Under the pieces are notes generated by a model. The model worked only from the letters and a program-made list of their open reading frames with translations. It had not been told where the DNA came from and did no database searches. Both the position numbers and the translations under genes were made by a program. A stretch of DNA of 36,110 nt, from contig WGMU01000184.1 of assembly GCA_016124895.1 (NCBI GenBank), positions 1 through 36,110 on the forward strand. Reading direction: 5' to 3'. This DNA is from a bacterium. GTDB taxonomy: Bacteria > Planctomycetota > Planctomycetia > Planctomycetales > Planctomycetaceae. Positions 1-10,082 of the stretch are shown in pieces. Position 1 is the first letter of the stretch. The number at the start of each line of letters is the position of its first letter.

Positions 1-1804
1 CGTCCGGGAACGCCTTCAGGATGGCTCGTTCCATTTGCGTGTTGTACGTGATGGAATCTTCCAGCTCGGTGCCGGCCAGCCGCACGACATTGATGGCCAG
101 TGCGCCTTCCGACAGCTTCGGAACGAACTCTGAGCCGAGATTCGGGGCGACGAAGCCGAACGCCAGCATCAGCACAGACAACGCGAATCCGATCACCGCC
201 GTCTTCTGCCGCATCGTGAAGTGCAGGATCGGGTGATACACGCGCTTGGCGAAGCGGATCAGCAGCGGCTCGCGTTCTTCCAGACGCTTTGGCAGGACGT
301 AGCTGGCCAGTACGGGCATCAGCGTGAGTGACAGAATCATTGAGCCGGCCAGCGCAAAAATGACCGTCAGTGCCATTGGCCGGAACAGTTTGCCTTCGAT
401 GCCTTCCAGAGTGAGGATCGGCAGGTAGACGATCATGATGATCAGCTCGCCGAACATCGTCGGCTTGCGGACTTCGATCGCTGCGTCACGAATGACGTCG
501 AGTTTCGTCTGACCGCGCGGGATGCCGTGCGAGAGTCGTCGCACGCAGTTCTCAACCATGACGACCGAGCTGTCGACGACGAGCCCGAAGTCGATCGAAC
601 CGAGACTCAGCAGGCTTGCCGCAATGCCGAACTGCAGCATCCCGGAGAACGCACACAGCATCGACAGCGGGATGGCCAGCGCGACGATCAGGCCGGCTCG
701 CAGGTTGCCGAGGAAGATGAACAGAATCGCGACGACCAGCAGTCCGCCCTCGAACAGGTTCCTGCGGACGGTGTCGATGACGTGGTCGACGAGTTCAGTG
801 CGATCGTAGACCGTGCGGATTTCGACGCCCGGCGGCAGCGTGGCTTTGATCTCTTCGAGTTTCTCTTTCAGAGCCCACGTGACCTGATGGCTGTTTTCGC
901 CCATCAGCATGAAACCGAGACCGAGCACCGCTTCACCGTTGCCGTCTGCCGTCACGGCTCCCTGCCGGATTTCGTGGCCGATTTGCACGTCGGCGACATC
1001 GCGAATGCGGATCGGGACGCCGTCACGAGCGGTCACGACGATGTTCCCGATCTGCTCGATGTTGACCGTGCGACCCTGACCGTGGACGAGCAGCATGCGC
1101 CCCATGTCGCTGATGTTGCCGCCGCCGACGTTGCGGTTGTTGGCCCGCAGAGCCGTCTCCACTTCGTCAAAAGTCAGCTCGTGACGGATGAGTCGCTGGG
1201 GATCGAGCCGCACCTGAAACTGCTTTTCATAGCCACCCCAACTGTTGACCTCGGCCACTCCGGGAACGCTGCGCAATTGCGGCTTCACCACCCAGTCGTG
1301 GATCATTCGCAGTTCAGTCAGCTCTGCGATGCGCACGTTTTCCGGCAACCTGGAAAGGTCGACACCCCGCTTCGTCAACACGTAATGAAATACTTCGCCG
1401 AGGCCTGTTGAGACCGGTCCCATCTTTGGCCGCTCAATCCCGACCGGCAGTTCGACTGTGCCAATACGTTCGTTGATAAGCTGCCGCGCGAAGTAGATGT
1501 CGGTGCCGTCTTCAAAGATGACAACGACCTGCGAGAGTCCGAATTTCGAGATCGACCGCAGCTTTTCCAGTCCGGGAAGTCCGGCGATGGACTGCTCGAT
1601 GGGAAATGTGAGCTGCCGTTCCACTTCTTCCGGGCTGAGCGACGGCGCGACGGTATTGATCTGCACCATCACCGGCGTCGTGTCCGGAAAGGCATCGACG
1701 TCGAGGAACTGCAGTGAAAACGCACCCGCCACGATGACCGCCAGCACCGCCACAAGGACGATGGCGCGGTTTCGCAGCGAGAAGTCAATCAGCCAGTTCA
1801 GCAT
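1..1804 (-). CDS. CzcA/CusA-type heavy-metal RND efflux pump, N-terminal part (cut by window start)
   Basis: Inner-membrane proton-driven pump of the HME-RND family, which exports divalent or monovalent metal ions through a tripartite complex. The ATG at 1804-1802 opens a frame that stays open to base 1, about 600 residues of the usual 1,030 or so. The protein starts MLNWLIDFSLRNRAIVLV, which is TM1. It has the family segment TFPIEQSIAGLPGLEKLRS and, in TM4, DFGLVVDSSVVMVENC. The Asp-x5-Asp-x6-Glu spacing there matches the CzcA proton-relay triad (D402, D408, E415), so a Zn/Co/Ni-type pump is more likely than a Cu/Ag one; this is inference. The frame leaves the window at GTELEDSITYNTQMERAIL, in the second periplasmic domain. 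It lies 122 bp downstream of its probable adaptor (1927-3555), same strand. Confidence 0.93.
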   Translation of the reverse strand, partial: MLNWLIDFSLRNRAIVLVAVLAVIVAGAFSLQFLDVDAFPDTTPVMVQINTVAPSLSPEEVERQLTFPIEQSIAGLPGLEKLRSISKFGLSQVVVIFEDGTDIYFARQLINERIGTVELPVGIERPKMGPVSTGLGEVFHYVLTKRGVDLSRLPENVRIAELTELRMIHDWVVKPQLRSVPGVAEVNSWGGYEKQFQVRLDPQRLIRHELTFDEVETALRANNRNVGGGNISDMGRMLLVHGQGRTVNIEQIGNIVVTARDGVPIRIRDVADVQIGHEIRQGAVTADGNGEAVLGLGFMLMGENSHQVTWALKEKLEEIKATLPPGVEIRTVYDRTELVDHVIDTVRRNLFEGGLLVVAILFIFLGNLRAGLIVALAIPLSMLCAFSGMLQFGIAASLLSLGSIDFGLVVDSSVVMVENCVRRLSHGIPRGQTKLDVIRDAAIEVRKPTMFGELIIMIVYLPILTLEGIEGKLFRPMALTVIFALAGSMILSLTLMPVLASYVLPKRLEEREPLLIRFAKRVYHPILHFTMRQKTAVIGFALSVLMLAFGFVAPNLGSEFVPKLSEGALAINVVRLAGTELEDSITYNTQMERAILKAFPD

Positions 1805-1926
1805 GGATCAGTCCTGAGTCGAGGGTCCAGAGTCCAGAGCGAAATGAGTGACCAGAGTTGAGAGTTGCTGGAGGTCTCTGGAATCTCGTCTCTCAACTCT
1901 GGACTCGCAGCGACCGACCGGCCGCA

Positions 1927-3555
1927 CTAATGACCACACGTGCATCCCTCGCCGAGGTTGTTCTTGAGCAGTTGCGCCCGCAGTACGTCGCTGCCCACGG
2001 TTGCGATAACTTCTCCGGGGAGGACACCCGCAATGACTTCTGTGACGTCATCGGTCTTCGCGCCGATTCGTACGGAACGCGTGTAGAACAGCTTCGGTGA
2101 CTGCTCCTCGAACCACGCTTTGTCGCGAACAAAGACGACCGAGCAGCTTCCGTCCCACTGCACAGCCTCGTTCGGAACAACGATCGCATCGGGTTCTTCG
2201 CGGAGGGCTACTCGGCCTGAGCCGAAGGCTTCGTTGAGCAACTGCCCGTCGGAATTGTCGACGCTGGCTCGAACCATCAGCGTGCGGGTCCGCTGGTCTG
2301 CCGAAGTGCTTTTCCACTCGATGGTTCCCGCGACTTCCATTGGACTGCCGTCGGGTCGGAACACGATCTTCTGACCAGACGCCACATAAGCAGCGTCTTC
2401 CAAGGGAATGTTGAGCATCAGCCACATGCGGCTGGTGTCGGCAACTTCAAACAGCATCTTTGAGGTATCGACGACCTCACCCGGAACCACGCGGCGGCTG
2501 GCGACCCCGCCGTCAAAGGGAGCAGTCACGGGAAGCAGATTCGATGAAGTTCTGTCCGGGTCCAGTTCCGAGGTCAGTGAACGCGGCAACCCGAGGAATC
2601 GGATCGACCGGGCCAGTTGATCGGCCGGAATGTCGCGCATCTGCTCAATAGACACCGGCAGACCGAAATTGATCAGCGCCTGTGAGGCACTCAAAACGAG
2701 GATGTGCGCTTTGCTGTACTCGGTCTCAGCTTCCTGCGCCTGTCGAGCTGCTGTCACTCCCTGGGCAGCCAGCTTCTGCAACCGCTCATGAGTTTTCTTC
2801 GCCAGGTCCTCCTGAGCCAGGGCCGCCATCAATTCTGCCTTGGCGCGACCGACATCGACGGCGTCCACGATCGCCAGCAGCTCTCCTTTGCGGACTCGGT
2901 CACCGACCTGCTTTTCAACACGCCAGACGGTTCCAGCCGCCTTCGAGGCAAGCTGAGCGACACGGGTCTCGTCGTAACGGATTTCCCCCGTTGCCAGGAC
3001 AGATTCGGTGATCGCCGATCGCATCACCGGCTCGACATCGACGCCGGCCTTCGTGGCCGCATCGCGCGATGCAAACTGAATGCGGCGGCCGGGATTCTGG
3101 CAGGCGAAGTTGTTTTCCGGGCGAGGCCGGAGTTTCAAAGCCCGTTCTGCCCGGTCGAGATCGCGCTGCTCAATTTCCGGAACGGTCTTGAGTTGAGCGA
3201 CATCCGGATGATCTAACGGGCATTCGTGAATCCCGTGGACTTTACACCAGCCATACAGTTCCCGTTTCGGATACTCATCCGGGTTGCATTCGACGCACAT
3301 CGACTCCGGCACGCCGTGCTCTTCGCACCAGTCGTCCGGCAGCGCCGTCGTGTGGCCGGTGACCTCGGAGAACTTCGGCACTGCCCATCCGGAGTGATGT
3401 CCCCACCACCCCAGAGTGGCCAGTATCGCAAGGACGACCGCCGTGGGTACCGAATCGAACAGCCAGCCAGCAAATCGACGAGGTATTGACTTCGCAGGCG
3501 GGGAACCGCCATTCGGCGCAGCGTCCGCGCCGGAAGGAAGAGTGTGTGTACTCAT
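1927..3555 (-). CDS. CusB/CzcB-type periplasmic adaptor with N-terminal Cys/His metal-binding modules
   Basis: Membrane-fusion protein that bridges the RND pump to the outer-membrane channel; 542 residues. A membrane anchor lies at about residues 37-52. Two Cys/His modules follow: C77, H80, C87 and C90, then C104, H107, H110, C112 and H116, which look like metal sites. The rest shows adaptor architecture: barrel-sandwich/lipoyl half (VRKGELLAIVDAVDVG), alpha-helical hairpin, second lipoyl half (VTAPFDGGVASRRVVPGEVV) and beta-barrel. The C-terminus is GEGCTCGH, another possible metal ligand. The start at 3555 was chosen because it leaves a short N-terminus before the anchor. Neither it nor the alternative ATG at 3582 has a strong ribosome site. 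The gene sits between the Cys-rich protein and the truncated RND pump, its likely partner. Confidence 0.9.
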   Translation of the reverse strand: MSTHTLPSGADAAPNGGSPPAKSIPRRFAGWLFDSVPTAVVLAILATLGWWGHHSGWAVPKFSEVTGHTTALPDDWCEEHGVPESMCVECNPDEYPKRELYGWCKVHGIHECPLDHPDVAQLKTVPEIEQRDLDRAERALKLRPRPENNFACQNPGRRIQFASRDAATKAGVDVEPVMRSAITESVLATGEIRYDETRVAQLASKAAGTVWRVEKQVGDRVRKGELLAIVDAVDVGRAKAELMAALAQEDLAKKTHERLQKLAAQGVTAARQAQEAETEYSKAHILVLSASQALINFGLPVSIEQMRDIPADQLARSIRFLGLPRSLTSELDPDRTSSNLLPVTAPFDGGVASRRVVPGEVVDTSKMLFEVADTSRMWLMLNIPLEDAAYVASGQKIVFRPDGSPMEVAGTIEWKSTSADQRTRTLMVRASVDNSDGQLLNEAFGSGRVALREEPDAIVVPNEAVQWDGSCSVVFVRDKAWFEEQSPKLFYTRSVRIGAKTDDVTEVIAGVLPGEVIATVGSDVLRAQLLKNNLGEGCTCGH

Positions 3556-3702
3556 AGCAGAACGTCCACAATTGAGAGCCATCAGCGCGCGGCGGAACCC
3601 AAGCGCAGAAAGAACAACTGGAATCCGAATCAGAGAGCGATCAGCGCATCGACCCGCAAAGCAATGCGGTCAAAGCAGCTCTCTGAAACGAACTGCGGGC
3701 TC

Positions 3703-4134
3703 TCAGAGCAGATAAGTCTGCGTCAGCGCGCAGAGCGACGTCCCCGATATCAGCGGCGGGAAATGCGGACAGCCATCAATCCGGAATTCTTCGGTGGCAA
3801 CAACCAGCAGTCGTGCGTTAGACAGTTCGATGTCGAGCAACGCCAGCAGTTCACCGCCGGCCAGCAGGTCCGGACATACCACCGAATCCGCCTGCACCGC
3901 TCCACCGCATAGGCAATCGAGCGGTCCGGGATTGTCAGGACATTGCGAATCGCGACAGGGGACGGACTCATGCTCGCAAACAGCGGATTCCAACCGGCAA
4001 CAGTCAGCGCAGGCGTCATCGGAAACCGCACACTGGGCCACCGCGCACGCACCTCTGCATTCCCCACAATCAAGGAACGGACAGGCCATCACCTGTGCCA
4101 GCATCAGCAGAGTGACAAACACGCGAGCGGTCAT
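3703..4134 (-). CDS. Small exported Cys-rich protein
   Basis: A 143-residue protein that I do not recognise as a named family. It begins with a hydrophobic signal-like segment (MTARVFVTLLMLAQVMAC). It carries 16 cysteines, 13 of them in the first half, several as CxxC or CC pairs (for example DCGEC and CADCC). This composition, together with the efflux genes on both sides, suggests periplasmic metal sequestration or delivery. That role is an inference from context. The ATG at 4134 is preceded by AAGG at a suitable distance; an in-frame ATG at 4188 would place 18 extra residues before the signal. No His-rich stretch is present, unlike the other two small proteins of the cluster. Confidence 0.65.
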   Translation of the reverse strand: MTARVFVTLLMLAQVMACPFLDCGECRGACAVAQCAVSDDACADCCRLESAVCEHESVPCRDSQCPDNPGPLDCLCGGAVQADSVVCPDLLAGGELLALLDIELSNARLLVVATEEFRIDGCPHFPPLISGTSLCALTQTYLL

Positions 4135-4273
4135 AGGTACCTTGAATCGTGCAGCAGGAACGAGCCTCAAGTCCAAAGAATGTAACATACCAATACAGTC
4201 TGCGCCGAGGCCATCTGCGGTGTGCCCAGAGCGAAGGCCGTCGACACTCGATCTCCGTCCGATCTGACAATCG

Positions 4274-5935
4274 CTACTGAGTCGTGCCGGGATTAAAGAG
4301 GTTCAGACGCGCTCCCTGCTGCTGCTGGAGATTCTGCAGGACACCGCGTCGACGGTCACCGCCTTCTGCTCCACCCTGAATCGCTGTGCCGATGGTGGCC
4401 GGATTCAGACCGCCGGTCAGCAACTGGCCTTCCAGTTCCATCCGTGCCTGTTGCGCCTGACTGCGGGCGTTGAGCCAGGTCATGTTCATTTCGAACAACG
4501 TCTGCCGGGCGTCGAGCACGCGAGGCAGATCAAACTGTCCCTGCTGATACCCCGTCGCGACAAGTTCCAGATTCTGCCTGGCACGCGGCAGAATTTCGTC
4601 CTCCATTCGCTGTGCCTCGTTGCGGGATGTTTCGTAATCGCGATAGGTCAGAGCGAACTGATCTTTGAGCACGAGGCGAGTTCGTTCGACTTCCTGTTCG
4701 GCCCGAGCCGCGTCGTGCCAGGCATTGTAAATCCGGCCCTGATTGCGATCGAACAAGGGCACCGGCAATGCCAGCAGGGTACTGACTGTTGATGAACCGT
4801 TGGTGTGATCGACTTCTCCGACGACCTGCACGGTCACGTCCGGTATCGGCTGGACCTCCTGCCGCTCCAGCGTCTTCCGCGTCACGCCGACCTGGGCCTG
4901 AGTGGACTTCAGCAGACCATTCGTTTCGACCAGTCGCTGCCACAACTGATCGCGATCCAGTTCGGGAAAGTCCTTCGGAAACTCTCCCGCGAGCTGCTCT
5001 GGCGGATGGTCAGGGATTCCGGCCATATCCACTAGATGCTGCCACGTCAGGCGATATGTTTCCTCGGATCGATCGCGAGCTGACTCAAACACCTGAAGCT
5101 GCACTTCGGACTGCAGCACATCCGACAGTGGTGCCTCACCAGCGTCATACAGTCGCTGAGCTGTCTTCACGCCATCGCGTGCCAGGGCGACCAGTTCTTC
5201 GGCAAGTCGCAGCTCCTCCTGAACCGCCAGTGTCGTGTAGTACCTCAGCCGGACATCATTACGGACTCGCTGCACCTGTGCTTCATGTTGCGCGACAGTG
5301 TCCTGGATGCCGAACGTCTCAATCTCGCGATTCAACCGCAGCTTGCCGCCAGTGATCAGCGTCTGCTGGACGAAGGCACCATCGGTGCGGCCACCACCGG
5401 ACGATGCGGCATCTGATCGCAGATAGCCGACCGTCGGGTTGGGATACAGACCGACCTGAGTCCAGTTGCCGCGTTCTTTTTCAATCTCCGCTTCAGCCAT
5501 CCGCAGCGTCGGATTGTTCTGCAGTGCAAGCTGCTCGAACGCTTCGAGAGTCGAAGGAGAGCCCAATGCCGAGCGTCGTGTGTCTGGAACCATTTCCGGA
5601 GACTCCGTTTCCGAATGCTCGATCGAGGCCGCCGGAGCAGGAGCTGGTGGCACCGGATTCGGCTCTGCAGACGTCTCGGCACTCGCCAGTTGCAGGACCG
5701 CAGGCGACGAACCAGAGGCGACCGCATGAACGACCGCGTCGCCTGCCACTGCTGGCGGCTTCCAATGAACGTCGCCGGAAGCCATTGATGCCTCGCGACT
5801 TAAAGCCGTGAGGCTGGCCGACTCAGTTTTCGGCTGAATGGGTGATGTGACGGTGTGACGCGCCGCAGTCTGAGTTGCCGCGCATCCACTGATCAGTGCA
5901 GCAAACAACGCCATCGAACATGCAGAATGTTTCAT
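4274..5935 (-). CDS. TolC/CzcC-type outer-membrane efflux lipoprotein
   Basis: Outer-membrane channel of the tripartite metal exporter; 553 residues. The start at 5935 (MKHSACSMALFAALISGC) gives a lipoprotein signal with lipobox I-S-G-C18 and has GAGG upstream; an ATG at 6082 in the same frame would bury the signal 49 residues in and is rejected. Residues 20-120 are a low-complexity Ala/Pro/Ser linker, longer than usual for the family. Two OEP repeats of helices follow, including LEAFEQLALQNNPTLRMAEAEIEKERGNW and, near the end, LDARQTLFEMNMTWLNARSQ. It is the only outer-membrane factor in the cluster, so both RND/adaptor pairs may share it. Confidence 0.92.
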   Translation of the reverse strand: MKHSACSMALFAALISGCAATQTAARHTVTSPIQPKTESASLTALSREASMASGDVHWKPPAVAGDAVVHAVASGSSPAVLQLASAETSAEPNPVPPAPAPAASIEHSETESPEMVPDTRRSALGSPSTLEAFEQLALQNNPTLRMAEAEIEKERGNWTQVGLYPNPTVGYLRSDAASSGGGRTDGAFVQQTLITGGKLRLNREIETFGIQDTVAQHEAQVQRVRNDVRLRYYTTLAVQEELRLAEELVALARDGVKTAQRLYDAGEAPLSDVLQSEVQLQVFESARDRSEETYRLTWQHLVDMAGIPDHPPEQLAGEFPKDFPELDRDQLWQRLVETNGLLKSTQAQVGVTRKTLERQEVQPIPDVTVQVVGEVDHTNGSSTVSTLLALPVPLFDRNQGRIYNAWHDAARAEQEVERTRLVLKDQFALTYRDYETSRNEAQRMEDEILPRARQNLELVATGYQQGQFDLPRVLDARQTLFEMNMTWLNARSQAQQARMELEGQLLTGGLNPATIGTAIQGGAEGGDRRRGVLQNLQQQQGARLNLFNPGTTQ

Positions 5936-6148
5936 TTTCAGCCTCGACTTCCGTGTCCTGACACATCGAGTATCGACGTGACTCCAAAGAGACTCCAAAC
6001 GGCCACACAGCAGGCAGCGACTCGACGATGATCCGCCGGTTTTCTTCGGCTCAGTTTTCCGCTCCTGCCTGTTTTGACTCAAGTTGGAGTGAGTTGGGAG
6101 GCAGGAGTCACTCCTGCCCCGTCAACTCTTAACGGCTTAACTCTGGAC

Positions 6149-6793
6149 TCAATGCTCGTGATGATCATGTCCGTGATCTTCATGGTTGTGAGCGACTTTG
6201 CCGCGGTACGACTTGCCGTTGATTTGCAGGACCAGCGTGCCCTCGATTTCTTCTTCGTGGAAATGTTCGAGCAGGTCATTGTCGTCTGATGCGAAACGGG
6301 ATGACTTGCCTTCCGGGTCGGTTTCAGTCGGCAGAGCGGTCAGCTTGAACTGTTCCGGTTTCCCGTCGTGGCTGAGGTTCAGAGTGATCTCAGCGACGTC
6401 GATCGCGACGGACTCCTTCGCTGATCCATCCAGGATGTAGATCGTGACTCCCTCATGGTCGGGATCGCCGTGCTCTTCGTGGCCTCCCTTGTGATCGTCG
6501 CCGTCCTTGTGGTCCGCGTGTGCATGGGCGTTGTCATCGTGGTGGTAAGGGTGAACCAGTTCGGCGTGGTATTCCTCGTTGCCGAGTTCGATCAGGTCAC
6601 CGCCGTGCGGGCCTTCGCTCGGGTGCTCGTGGCTGGCTTCGCTGTGATCATGGCCATCGCCTTCGTGATGATCACCGCTCGCGACTGACGATCTGGATGA
6701 TGCCGGCTCGCTGGTCGTCGAGTCCGCGCAGCCAGACAGGACGAATGCAGTCATCGCGAGCGTGGCCACTGAGGTCGTGAGCAGATTCTTCAT
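6149..6793 (-). CDS. His-rich metal-binding lipoprotein
   Basis: Predicted lipoprotein of 214 residues. MKNLLTTSVATLAMTAFVLSGC gives a lipobox L-S-G-C22. From about residue 40 to 125 the chain is dominated by His, Asp and Glu (GDHHEGDGHDHSEASHEH and HADHKDGDDHKGGHEEH), and it ends in another His cluster (HNHEDHGHDHHEH). The region between, about 130-200, looks like a small beta domain (TIYILDGSAKESVAIDVAEITLNL). Such stretches bind Zn, Ni, Cu or Co; the exact metal cannot be read from sequence. The start at 6793 was chosen for the signal peptide; the open frame extends to 6868. It lies between the first RND pump gene and the outer-membrane factor gene, so a periplasmic buffering role is likely. 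Confidence 0.8.
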   Translation of the reverse strand: MKNLLTTSVATLAMTAFVLSGCADSTTSEPASSRSSVASGDHHEGDGHDHSEASHEHPSEGPHGGDLIELGNEEYHAELVHPYHHDDNAHAHADHKDGDDHKGGHEEHGDPDHEGVTIYILDGSAKESVAIDVAEITLNLSHDGKPEQFKLTALPTETDPEGKSSRFASDDNDLLEHFHEEEIEGTLVLQINGKSYRGKVAHNHEDHGHDHHEH

Positions 6794-6858
6794 GACAATC
6801 TCCGTAAGGGTTGAAGACGTTAAGTTGAGAGTTGACTGTTGAGAAACGGAGCCGAGTG

Positions 6859-9800
6859 TCACACACACGCCGGCTCTGGACTTTCGACGCTGGTCTCTGG
6901 ACTCATGCAGTGATCTTCCACGAGTGCAATGTCCGACCGGTCAGCGCTGACAACGCGTTCGGCCTCTTTCATGCCGAACAGCCAGAACAGAGCCGGATGA
7001 ACGAAGAAGTCCAACAGCGTGGAACTGACCAGTCCGCCGAGGATGACGGTTGCGACCGGGTAGAGAATCTCTTTGCCAGGTTCGCCGGCGGCGAGAACCA
7101 GTGGGACCAGTCCGATGCCGGAGGTCAGAGCGGTCATCAGCACCGGAGCCAGGCGTTCGAGACCGGCACGGACGATCATCGATTTCGTCCAGTCTTCGCC
7201 TTCGTACTTCACGAGGTGCAGATAGTGGTTCAGCAGCAGGATGCCGTTGCGGGAAGCGATGCCGGCCAGCGAGATGAAACCCACCATCGCGGCCACCGTC
7301 AGCGTCTGTCCGGTCCAGACGAGAGCAATCACCGAACCAATAAACGCCATCGGCAGCGCAGCCATGACCTGCAGCGACAGATTCACCGAGCGAAACATGG
7401 TGAACAGCACCAGAAACACGCCGATCATCGACACGGCGAACAGCACGGCGATGATCCGCGTTGCTGACTGCTGACTCTCAAACTGGCCGCCGTACTCGAC
7501 GAAATAGCCTTCGTCGAGAGATGCTACGACTGGCGCGACTGCTTTCTGAATGTCCTCAACCACATTCACGACACCGCGTTCGGAAACATTGCACTGCAGC
7601 ACGATTCGACGACGCACGTTTTCGCGGTTGATCGTGTTGGGGCCTCCGGACTCATAAACCTTTGCGACGCTTTCCAGCGGAATTCTGCCACCGTCCGGCA
7701 GATCGATCGTCAGTCGTCGCAGGGCATCAATGTTTTCCCGGTAATTCTCTTCCAGCCGGACGAGCAGATCGAACTGCCGCTGCCCGATGAGCACTTCAGA
7801 GACAACCTGCCCATTCATGGCAGTCGCGATGAACTCGTTGACGTCGTTGGCGGTCAGTCCGTTGAGCAGCAACCTGTCGCGATCAAGTTCGATGCGAAGC
7901 TGAGGAATGATCACCTGCGGTTCGACAAGCAGGTCGGTCACACCCGCGACGTTTTTCATCGCCGTTTCCATCGCGCTGGCCTTGCGGCGCAGCTCATCCA
8001 GATCGTCGCCGTAGATTTTGATACCGATCTGTGCCTTCACGCCGGACAGCATGTGTGAAATCAGATGAGCAATCGGCTGCTCGACGGCGGTGACGATGCC
8101 GGGGATGTCGGCCATTGCCTCACGGATTTCCGTGAGCTGTTGTTCGCGGCCACGCGGAGACTCCGGGTCAAGTTCCAGAATGTACTCGCTCATGTTGACG
8201 CCTTCGGCGTGCTCGTCGAGTTCCGCGCGGCCCGTCCGCCGCACGAACGAATCGATATCGTCGATTTCCAGCAGTCGCTGTTCGACGGTCCGATTGATCT
8301 CGTTGGATGTCGCCAGCGAGGTTCCTGGTGGCAGCACCACGTTGAGCTGCATCGATCCTTCATTGAACGGTGGCAGAAAGTCCCGTTCGAGGTTCACCAC
8401 GAACAGGCTGGCCAGAGCTACAGCAGCGCACGTCGCCAGCAGATTGAACCGTGGAAAGCTCAGGCTGAAGCGGATGATCTTGTCGCCGACGAACTTCAGG
8501 AACCGCAGGAAGAAGCCGTCGTGTTCCTTGTCCATCAGCCGCGACTGGCCCAGCAACCAGTACGACAGGACTGGAGTGACCGTCAGCGACACCAGCAGCG
8601 ATGAGAGAATCGAGACGATGTAGGCCACGCCCAGCGGAGCAAACAGCCGGCCTTCCATGCCGCTCAGTGCGAACAGTGGCACGAACACCAGAATCACAAT
8701 CATCGTGCCGAACACGATCGAGTTTCGGATCTCCGTACTGGCCTGAAACACAACCAGCAGCGGATGCTTCGGATTGGCCGCGTGCCGGTTCTCCTTCAAA
8801 CGCCGGAAAATGTTTTCGACATCGACAATCGCGTCATCGACCAGTTCACCGATCGCGACGGCCAGTCCGCCCAGCGTCATTGTGTTGATCGACAGGCCAA
8901 AGATGGCAAACACCACCGACGTCATCACCAGCGAGAGCGGGATCGCCGTCAGCGTGATAAACGTCGTGCGGAAGTTCATCAGAAAGAGGAACAGAATGAT
9001 GACGACCAGAATTCCGCCGTCGCGGAGAGCTTCGATGACATTGTCGATCGCCCGATCGATGAACGACTTCTGCGAGTAGACCGGAACAATGCGGATGTCC
9101 TGCGGCAGTGAATCCTGCAGGTCCGCGACCGCTTCCAGAATGCGGTCTGTTATCGCCCGCGTGTCCGCACCGGGTTGCTTGTTGATGGTCAGCACGACAG
9201 CAGGACCGCCGGAGAAGCCTTCGCTCGCACGCACAAACGCTGAACTGTCGCCACGCTTTACCTGTGGACCTTCACGGACACTGGCAATCTGGGCCAGCGC
9301 CACAGGGCGACCGGCCCGCATCGTGATGACCACTTTCTGCAGGTCTTCGACAGTCTGAACACGCCCCAGGGCACGGACCAGTAACTCGTTCGGCCCCTGC
9401 TCATCAAGGTAACCACCGGTCGCGTTTTCGTTGCTCTCGACGACCGCCTGTTTGACCTGATGCAGCGTGACGCCGTATCGCAGCATCGCGTCGGGATCGA
9501 CCAGGACCTGAAACTGTTTGCGACCGCCGCCGATCGTGAAGACCTGCGACACTCCGGGAATCGTCAGCAGCCGCTGCCGAACGACCCAGTCACCGAGCGT
9601 TCGTAATTCGACGGGTTCGGTCTGCTGGCCTTCGCTCCACATGCCCAGCATCAGAATCTGGCCCATGATGGACGAGATCGGCGCCAGCGTCGGCTTGATG
9701 CCCGGAGGCAGCCGGTCCTGCACCAGTTGCAGACGTTCCATCACGATCTGGCGGTCGGTGTAGATGTCGGTGCCCCAGTCGAATTCGACATAGATCACCG

Positions 9801-10071
9801 AGATACCAATGCCCGACGAACTGCGTACCGCCTGCACGCCGTTCGCACCGTTCATCGCCGTTTCAATCGGAAACGTGATCAGCGTTTCGACTTCTTCCGG
9901 AGCCAGCCCTGGTGCCTCGGTCATCACGACGACACGCGGACGGTTCAGATCGGGAAAGACGTCGATCTCCATCTGCAGTGCCTGCCAGCTTCCATAGCCG
10001 AGTAGAAACACGGCGACGGCGATGGTCAGCAGCCGCTGCTTGAGAGCGAATCGAATAATCGCATTGAGCAT
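6859..10071 (-). CDS. CusA/CzcA-type heavy-metal RND efflux pump
   Basis: Complete inner-membrane RND metal exporter of 1,070 residues, close to the family norm. TM1 is near residues 13-30. The segment LITFPIETAMNGANGVQAVRS is the family hallmark after it. TM4, near residue 410, reads GELVDDAIVDVENIF, which resembles the CusA Asp/Glu pair (VDAAIVMIEN) more than the CzcA triad, so a monovalent Cu/Ag substrate is possible; this is inference. The start codon follows AGGAGG, which overlaps the stop of the upstream adaptor gene 11 bp away, so the two are translationally linked. The last residues (SPETSVESPEP) are encoded by copies of a GAGTCCAGAG-type spacer repeat, so the C-terminus seems to have been extended by repeat sequence. 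Confidence 0.95.
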   Translation of the reverse strand: MLNAIIRFALKQRLLTIAVAVFLLGYGSWQALQMEIDVFPDLNRPRVVVMTEAPGLAPEEVETLITFPIETAMNGANGVQAVRSSSGIGISVIYVEFDWGTDIYTDRQIVMERLQLVQDRLPPGIKPTLAPISSIMGQILMLGMWSEGQQTEPVELRTLGDWVVRQRLLTIPGVSQVFTIGGGRKQFQVLVDPDAMLRYGVTLHQVKQAVVESNENATGGYLDEQGPNELLVRALGRVQTVEDLQKVVITMRAGRPVALAQIASVREGPQVKRGDSSAFVRASEGFSGGPAVVLTINKQPGADTRAITDRILEAVADLQDSLPQDIRIVPVYSQKSFIDRAIDNVIEALRDGGILVVIILFLFLMNFRTTFITLTAIPLSLVMTSVVFAIFGLSINTMTLGGLAVAIGELVDDAIVDVENIFRRLKENRHAANPKHPLLVVFQASTEIRNSIVFGTMIVILVFVPLFALSGMEGRLFAPLGVAYIVSILSSLLVSLTVTPVLSYWLLGQSRLMDKEHDGFFLRFLKFVGDKIIRFSLSFPRFNLLATCAAVALASLFVVNLERDFLPPFNEGSMQLNVVLPPGTSLATSNEINRTVEQRLLEIDDIDSFVRRTGRAELDEHAEGVNMSEYILELDPESPRGREQQLTEIREAMADIPGIVTAVEQPIAHLISHMLSGVKAQIGIKIYGDDLDELRRKASAMETAMKNVAGVTDLLVEPQVIIPQLRIELDRDRLLLNGLTANDVNEFIATAMNGQVVSEVLIGQRQFDLLVRLEENYRENIDALRRLTIDLPDGGRIPLESVAKVYESGGPNTINRENVRRRIVLQCNVSERGVVNVVEDIQKAVAPVVASLDEGYFVEYGGQFESQQSATRIIAVLFAVSMIGVFLVLFTMFRSVNLSLQVMAALPMAFIGSVIALVWTGQTLTVAAMVGFISLAGIASRNGILLLNHYLHLVKYEGEDWTKSMIVRAGLERLAPVLMTALTSGIGLVPLVLAAGEPGKEILYPVATVILGGLVSSTLLDFFVHPALFWLFGMKEAERVVSADRSDIALVEDHCMSPETSVESPEPACV

Positions 10072-10082
10072 GATTTGCCCTC

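Noticed and set aside
527-1411. 294-residue plus-strand frame within the first RND gene
   Set aside because: Antisense shadow of an RND gene with clear TM4 and N-terminal motifs. The Asp/His-rich composition is typical of reverse reading.
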